From positions 1 to 37,159 of the forward strand of contig NZ_CAMLJP010000060.1 of the NCBI RefSeq assembly GCF_946480385.1: a stretch of DNA of 37,159 nucleotides, given 5' to 3'. The notes below the pieces were generated by a model. That model was not told where the DNA came from and ran no database searches. It saw nothing but the letters and a program-made list of their open reading frames with translations. Shown in pieces: positions 33,635-37,159 of the stretch (its first letter is position 1; each line of letters opens with the position of its first letter). The position numbers were made by a program, and so were the translations under genes. The DNA comes from an uncultured Azospirillum sp. (GTDB lineage Bacteria; Pseudomonadota; Alphaproteobacteria; Azospirillales; Azospirillaceae).

Positions 33635-34717
33635 ATGGCTTCTACCCCGGACGGATCGGTCGACTACCCCCTCTGCACCACCCCCGATCCCGGCGGATGG
33701 CAGGAGGTGGTGCCCGGCGTGCTGTGGATCCGGCTGTCCCTTCCCTTCCAGCTCGACCACATCAATGTCTGGGCGCTGGACGGCGGGGAGGCCGGCTGGA
33801 CGCTGGTCGACTGCGGTCTGGGCGATCCGCGCAGCCGCGCCGTGTGGGAGGGCCTGCTGCGCGATGCGCTGGGCGGACGTCCGGTGGAGCGGGTGGTGGC
33901 GACCCATTTCCATCCCGACCACATCGGCGCCGCCGCCTGGCTGGTGGAGCGGACCGGCGCCGGCTTCGCCACTTCGCTGACCGAGTGGCTGTTCGCCCGC
34001 ACCCTGTCCGCCGGTAACGATGCGGCGGCCGACGCGGTGGTCGAGGGTTTCTACCGCCGCTGCGGGCTCGATGAGGAGGCACTGCAATCGCTGCTCGCCC
34101 GCAAGGGCGCCTACAGCCGTGGTGTGCCGGCGGTGCCTGCGACGCTGACCCGCCTGCGGGCCGGCGACCGGCTGCGGGTGGGCGACCGCGATTGGACGGT
34201 GATCGGCGGCAGCGGCCACACGGCGGAACCGGTCAGCCTGCACCGCCCGGCCGACGCAACCGGCCCGGACCTGTTGATTTCCGGCGACCAGATCCTGCCG
34301 CGGATCAGCCCGAACATCAGCGTCTGGCCGTCGGAGCCGGACGCCGATCCGCTCGCCGACTATCTCGCCAGCCTGGACGGGTGGAGCGGCCTGCCGGCGG
34401 ACACGCTGGTCCTGCCCTCGCACGGGCGCCCTTTCCATGGCCTGCACCGGCGCGCCGCCGATCTGGCCCAGCACCATGCGGAGCGTCTGGCCGAGATCGA
34501 AACGCTGTGTGCGGAACCGCAGACCGCGGCCGCGGTGACGCGGGCGCTGTTCCCGCGTCCACTCGACCCGCAGCAGATGCTCTTCGCCGTGGGCGAGGCG
34601 GTGGCGCACCTCAACCACCTGATCGGCAAGGGGCGGCTGGAGCGGGTGGCCGGACGGCATGACGCAACGCCGGCCGCCGACCTGTACCGCCGGCCGGATG
34701 CCACGGGTCCGGCGTGA
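33635..34717 (+). CDS. MBL-fold metallohydrolase
   Basis: This metallo-beta-lactamase-fold enzyme has about 360 residues. The main metal motif HFHPDH lies in VATHFHPDHIGAAAWL. Further ligands are in IGGSGHTAEPVSLH, LLISGDQILPRISPNISVW and LPSHGRPFHGLH. A C-terminal winged-helix-like segment (QMLFAVGEAVAHLNHLIGKG) is typical of the LACTB2/BLACT_WH-related group. Substrates of this subgroup (thioesters, CoA esters, RNA) vary, so none is assigned. The start is uncertain: ATGs at 33635 and 33614 both lack a good ribosome site; conserved sequence starts after both. It is divergent from the OmpA-family gene. Confidence 0.9.
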   Translation: MASTPDGSVDYPLCTTPDPGGWQEVVPGVLWIRLSLPFQLDHINVWALDGGEAGWTLVDCGLGDPRSRAVWEGLLRDALGGRPVERVVATHFHPDHIGAAAWLVERTGAGFATSLTEWLFARTLSAGNDAAADAVVEGFYRRCGLDEEALQSLLARKGAYSRGVPAVPATLTRLRAGDRLRVGDRDWTVIGGSGHTAEPVSLHRPADATGPDLLISGDQILPRISPNISVWPSEPDADPLADYLASLDGWSGLPADTLVLPSHGRPFHGLHRRAADLAQHHAERLAEIETLCAEPQTAAAVTRALFPRPLDPQQMLFAVGEAVAHLNHLIGKGRLERVAGRHDATPAADLYRRPDATGPA

Positions 34718-34723
34718 CGGCGC

Positions 34724-34930
34724 TCACTCGGTGACGATCTCGAACTCGTGGGGATCGAGCAGGGTCGCCACCGACAGGGTCTTCAGCGTCTTCGGGTCGT
34801 CGGTGCGTTTCATCTGGGCATGCTGGGTGCCCATGCCGTCCTTGCGGATGGCGATCACTTCCCAATAGCCGCCGCTGGGGGACAGCTTGCGATAAATCTG
34901 TCCCTCGACCACCTCGCGCTTCCTGCGCAT
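34724..34930 (-). CDS. Small conserved-looking protein (68 aa), unknown function
   Basis: This is a basic 68-residue protein, MRRKREVVEGQIYRKLSPSG followed by GYWEVIAIRKDGMGTQHAQM and LLDPHEFEIVTE. The pattern of alternating beta-like segments suggests a small SH3- or KOW-like barrel, but I do not recognise the family. GGAG eight bases upstream supports the ATG at 34930. The longer open frame further upstream has no ribosome site. It is convergent with the MBL gene (6 bases apart) and its promoter lies in the 228-base gap with a 13-bp direct repeat. Confidence 0.75.
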   Translation of the reverse strand: MRRKREVVEGQIYRKLSPSGGYWEVIAIRKDGMGTQHAQMKRTDDPKTLKTLSVATLLDPHEFEIVTE

Positions 34931-35032
34931 TTTCGTTCTCCAAAACCCGTCCCATACCGGCGGCCGTCGCGGCCGCCGCGAAGGGCGCCATTGAAGCACA
35001 AAACCCCCCTGCCGTGGCGAGTGTCCGTTCGG

Positions 35033-35106
35033 TGACCCTTTGCCGATGCTGCATATGCACTGTCGCAACGCCGCACGACGGTGGCACCCCCGATGACCCT
35101 TTGCCG
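35033..35106. repeat. 13-bp direct repeat and palindrome in a divergent gap
   Basis: TGACCCTTTGCCG occurs at 35033-35045 and 35094-35106, starts 61 bases apart, between two divergent small genes. The palindrome TGCATATGCA (35050-35059) lies just after the first copy. A regulatory role is inferred. Confidence 0.45.
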
Positions 35107-35158
35107 CAGTGCGGTTTCAGGGTGGAACAAACGCTGCGGCTGTGGGTTCATAGGGATC

Positions 35159-35440
35159 ATGAACACCGATCTCGACGTGCTTGTCTTCGCGACCCGCCTG
35201 GTTGATGAACTGGGCGAGACCGCGATTCGAATGAGCCGCGTTCGTCTTGTCGAACTCACGGCCGCCAATCACACCCGTGCCGCCGCTTTTTGGCGGGAGG
35301 TGATGCGCACCTCCGAACGGCTGCTCAACGAGCAGTCGGGCCGGCGTGTGGCGACCGGGCTCTCCTCCCCGGCCATTGCCGCAGCGCAACCGGCCGGGGC
35401 CCAGCACCACGTCGCGCATGTTCCCCGACCTATTCCCTGA
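35159..35440 (+). CDS. Small hypothetical protein (93 aa)
   Basis: Residues 1-62 are helical and well composed (MNTDLDVLVFATRLVDELGE, TAIRMSRVRLVELTAANHTR, AFWREVMRTSERLL). The tail is Ala/Pro/His-rich and probably disordered. The codon use fits a real gene, but the ribosome site (TAGGGATC next to the ATG) is weak and I recognise no family. No signal peptide or membrane helix is evident. It is convergent with livK. Confidence 0.55.
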   Translation: MNTDLDVLVFATRLVDELGETAIRMSRVRLVELTAANHTRAAAFWREVMRTSERLLNEQSGRRVATGLSSPAIAAAQPAGAQHHVAHVPRPIP

Positions 35441-35450
35441 CCCGTTCTTG

Positions 35451-35481
35451 GACAATGCCGCGGTGCCGCCGCGGCATTGTC
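35451..35481 (+). terminator. 13-bp perfect hairpin
   Basis: GACAATGCCGCGG and CCGCGGCATTGTC form a perfect 13-bp stem with a 5-base loop, 10 bases after the 93-aa gene. No T-run follows on either strand. It probably closes the plus-strand transcript. Confidence 0.5.
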
Positions 35482-35515
35482 GGGCGGGCAGCAAGTTCTT
35501 CCACCGATTTTCATA

Positions 35516-35545
35516 GAAAAAGGGCCGGCACGGAGTGCCGACCCT
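35516..35545 (-). terminator. Rho-independent terminator of livK
   Basis: On the minus strand AGGGTCGGCAC and GTGCCGGCCCT form an 11-bp stem (one G-T pair) with a 3-base loop, followed by TTTTTCTATG. It starts 27 bases after the livK stop and is the clearest intrinsic terminator in the window. Confidence 0.85.
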
Positions 35546-35572
35546 CTTCCACGGAACGCTGATGCGTTTCGC

Positions 35573-36673
35573 TTACTTCACTTCGGCATACTGGCCGTTG
35601 TGCCACTTGTACCAGACATAGGCCGGGCTGGTGACGTCGCCCTTGGCATCGAAGCCGATCTTGCCGATGACGGTGTCGTAGTTGCCCTTGCGCATGACCT
35701 CGGCAACCTTGGCAGCGTCGGTCGACTTCGCCTGCTTCACCGCGTCCGCCCAGATCTGGAGAGCGGCATAGGTGTACAGGGTGTAGCCTTCCGGCTCGTA
35801 ACCGGCCTTGCGGAACGTCTCCACGACGGCCTTGGCGGTCGGCTTCTCGCGCGGATCCGGACCGAAGGTCATCATGGTGTCCTCGCCGGCGTCGCCGGTG
35901 ATGGCCCAGTACTCGTTGGTCACCAGCGCGTCACCCGACACGATGGTGGCCTTCAGGCCCTGGTCCTTCATCTGGCGGGCGATCAGGCCGGCCTCGGTGT
36001 GGTAACCACCGATGTAGACGGCGTCGACGTTCGCCTGCTTCAGCTTCGACACCAGAGCGGAATAGTCCTTCTCACCGGCCGTATAGGCTTCGTAGATGGC
36101 TTCCTTCTGGCCGCCGGCGTTCAGCGCCTTCTGCGTCTCGTCGGCCAGACCCTTACCGTAGGCCGACTTGTCGTGCAGGATGGCGATGTTCTTGCCCTTG
36201 AACTTGTCCAGCAGATACTTGCCGGCAATCATGCCCTGCTGATCGTCACGGCCGCAGACGCGGAAGACGTTCTTCAGGCCCTGCTCGGTCAGCTTCGGGT
36301 TGGTCGAAGCCGGGGAGATCTGCAGCATGCCTTCCTCGGCATAGACCTGGCTGGCCGGGATCGACGAGCCCGAGCAGAAGTGGCCGGCCACGAACTTCAC
36401 ACCGGCCTTGGCCAGCTGGTTGGCGACGGCGACAGCCTGCTTCGGATCGCAGGCGTCGTCACCGACTTCCAGCTTCAGCTTCTGGCCCAGGACACCGCCG
36501 GCGGCATTGATGTCCGCGACGGCCTGCTCCATGCCCTTCTTCATCTGCTCGCCGAAGGTGGCGTACTGGCCGGTGATCGGGCCGGCGGTGGCCACCGCGA
36601 TGTCGGCCTTGGCGGCCGTGGCGGAGAGCGCGGTCGCCGCGATCGCGGCGAGAAGGGACAGCTTGAATTTCAT
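35573..36673 (-). CDS. livK: Branched-chain amino acid ABC transporter binding protein (LivK-like)
   Basis: This 366-residue periplasmic protein has a Sec signal peptide (MKFKLSLLAAIAATALSATA, cleavage after AAKA). The mature part is the type I periplasmic-binding fold: IAVATAGPITGQYATFGEQM, KLKLEVGDDACDPKQAVAVA, FVAGHFCSGSSIPASQVYAE, ILHDKSAYGKGLADETQKAL. It captures Leu/Ile/Val or related amino acids for a LivHMGF transporter. The ATG at 36673 begins the signal peptide; GGGAG lies about 12 bases upstream, a little far. The open frame upstream of it is not coding. A DUF6867 gene, typical of liv clusters, is upstream, so livHMGF probably lie beyond the right edge. Confidence 0.93.
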   Translation of the reverse strand: MKFKLSLLAAIAATALSATAAKADIAVATAGPITGQYATFGEQMKKGMEQAVADINAAGGVLGQKLKLEVGDDACDPKQAVAVANQLAKAGVKFVAGHFCSGSSIPASQVYAEEGMLQISPASTNPKLTEQGLKNVFRVCGRDDQQGMIAGKYLLDKFKGKNIAILHDKSAYGKGLADETQKALNAGGQKEAIYEAYTAGEKDYSALVSKLKQANVDAVYIGGYHTEAGLIARQMKDQGLKATIVSGDALVTNEYWAITGDAGEDTMMTFGPDPREKPTAKAVVETFRKAGYEPEGYTLYTYAALQIWADAVKQAKSTDAAKVAEVMRKGNYDTVIGKIGFDAKGDVTSPAYVWYKWHNGQYAEVK

Positions 36674-36845
36674 GGGTGTGCTTGCTCCCTGTTCTGTGTG
36701 TGGTCCCTGTTGCAACATACCCCCGGCCCTTGCGGGCCTTGCCGCCGGGTCCCCTCCGGCGGTTCTCAGAATACCATACCCCAAGTGGCGCACGGTGCGA
36801 CAGTTTCGCGGGCACCAATCAGCCGTACGGTCTATTTCCGTTGTC
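36674..36845 (-). promoter_or_regulatory. livK upstream region
   Basis: This 172-base gap precedes livK on the minus strand. It contains the dyad GGTGC-N13-GCACC (36794-36816) enclosing a small GCGA/TCGC stem, and a GGCCC/GGGCC hairpin (36725-36738) in the likely 5' untranslated region. TATTCT just upstream of the hairpin is a possible -10. No strong -35 is evident. Confidence 0.3.
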
Positions 36846-37159
36846 CTATTCTCCGGCTCCCATGCCCGTCCGGTCGCGCCAGCCGAAGGGTCCGGCGCGC
36901 TCATAGAGCCACGGGTACTGGTTGACCATGCGCCGTGCGATGGCGATGCGGTGGGCGGTCAGCGTGATGAGGCCGAGCACGACCGTATGCACGATGAACC
37001 CCCACAGCGACAGCAGCTCCTCCCCGAACAGCCCCCAGGCCAGGAAACGGTCGCCCACCCCCAGCAGAAGCGAGTAGGCCAGCACGCTCGACACCGGCTT
37101 CCAGCCCTCCGCCAGGGTCTGGCCGGTCAGCACGGCGCAGCCGCCGAACACCAGAAGCG
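36846..37159 (-). CDS. DUF6867-family membrane protein, 5' end cut by the window
   Basis: The 3' part of a small membrane protein reads off the right edge; at least 104 residues are visible. Two to three hydrophobic segments (SVLAYSLLLGVGDRFLAWGL, LWGFIVHTVVLGLITLTAHR) are followed by the family-typical MVNQYPWLYERAGPFGWRDR. The GTG at 37149-37151 is inside the frame, and codons before it (Leu-Leu) continue the hydrophobic segment, so the true start is outside. DUF6867 genes often accompany branched-chain amino acid transporter genes in alphaproteobacteria, consistent with livK next to it. Function unknown. Confidence 0.82.
   Translation of the reverse strand, partial: LLVFGGCAVLTGQTLAEGWKPVSSVLAYSLLLGVGDRFLAWGLFGEELLSLWGFIVHTVVLGLITLTAHRIAIARRMVNQYPWLYERAGPFGWRDRTGMGAGE

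Noticed and set aside
1..37159. Mobile elements, CRISPR arrays, tRNA or rRNA genes
   Set aside because: I found no transposase or integrase motifs, no regularly spaced long repeats and no tRNA or rRNA-like sequence by reading; a dedicated scan could still reveal a small RNA.

Overview
The window is GC-rich, densely packed bacterial chromosome or large-replicon DNA. Codon use is strongly GC3-biased, there are several GTG and TTG starts, and genes are only a few bases apart. The gene mix (two large chemoreceptors, pstSCAB, liv-type amino acid uptake with a DUF6867 gene, MocR, XRE-cupin and LysR regulators, an Omp25/OmpA-like porin) suggests an alphaproteobacterium of the Rhodospirillales, most like Azospirillum or a relative. 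That placement is inferred from protein flavour, not from a search. I saw no rRNA, tRNA, insertion sequence, integrase, phage gene or CRISPR array. No gene-free stretch exceeds 300 bases.

Layout. 0.2-1.8 kb: a LysR regulator convergent and overlapping with an SDR-fold protein that lacks the usual YxxxK catalytic pair. 2.0-7.4 kb: an XRE-cupin regulator divergent from an apparent catabolic cluster of amidase, ACS-type MFS carrier, RidA and a DadA-like FAD amino acid oxidoreductase. It ends at a bidirectional terminator. 7.5-11.4 kb (minus): pstS-pstC-pstA-pstB with a candidate Pho box before pstS and hairpins between pstS and pstC; phoU and phoBR are absent here. 11.6-14.3 kb: a large membrane chemoreceptor. 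14.5-16.8 kb: a glutathione pair (GST, glyoxalase II) divergent from a methyltransferase. 16.8-18.1 kb: a soluble chemoreceptor whose N-terminus looks like the CdaR sugar-diacid recognition domain. 18.3-19.9 kb: a small serine hydrolase and ispE. 19.9-24.0 kb: a DsrE-family protein next to an orphan NitT/TauT-type binding protein, a Bcr/CflA efflux pump and an orphan BMP-family binding protein. 24.0-25.9 kb: a duplicated pentapeptide-repeat protein and msrB. 26.1-28.3 kb: two adjacent membrane/coiled-coil proteins that look like diverged paralogues, followed by a lipoprotein hydrolase. 28.3-32.2 kb: an OmpR-type response regulator, a MocR regulator, a leaderless PPC-like protein and a LuxR-type response regulator. 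32.4-37.2 kb: an OmpA-family porin, an MBL-fold hydrolase, two small proteins, a LivK-type binding protein and the cut end of a DUF6867 gene.

The most unusual signals are these. (1) A complete-looking sigma-54 control region lies upstream of the PPC-like gene: three TGCCGCCC direct repeats spaced exactly 22 bp apart, an IHF-consensus site and a -24/-12 element. (2) The tandem TM/coiled-coil paralogues near 26-27 kb are separated by a strong ribosome binding site driving a six-codon ORF that overlaps the second gene's start. (3) GGGACAAT repeats 31 bp apart, plus a palindrome over the start codon, precede the MocR gene. (4) The cytosolic diacid-type chemoreceptor. (5) The tightly spaced binding protein and DsrE pair. 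All functional readings beyond fold and motif are inference.
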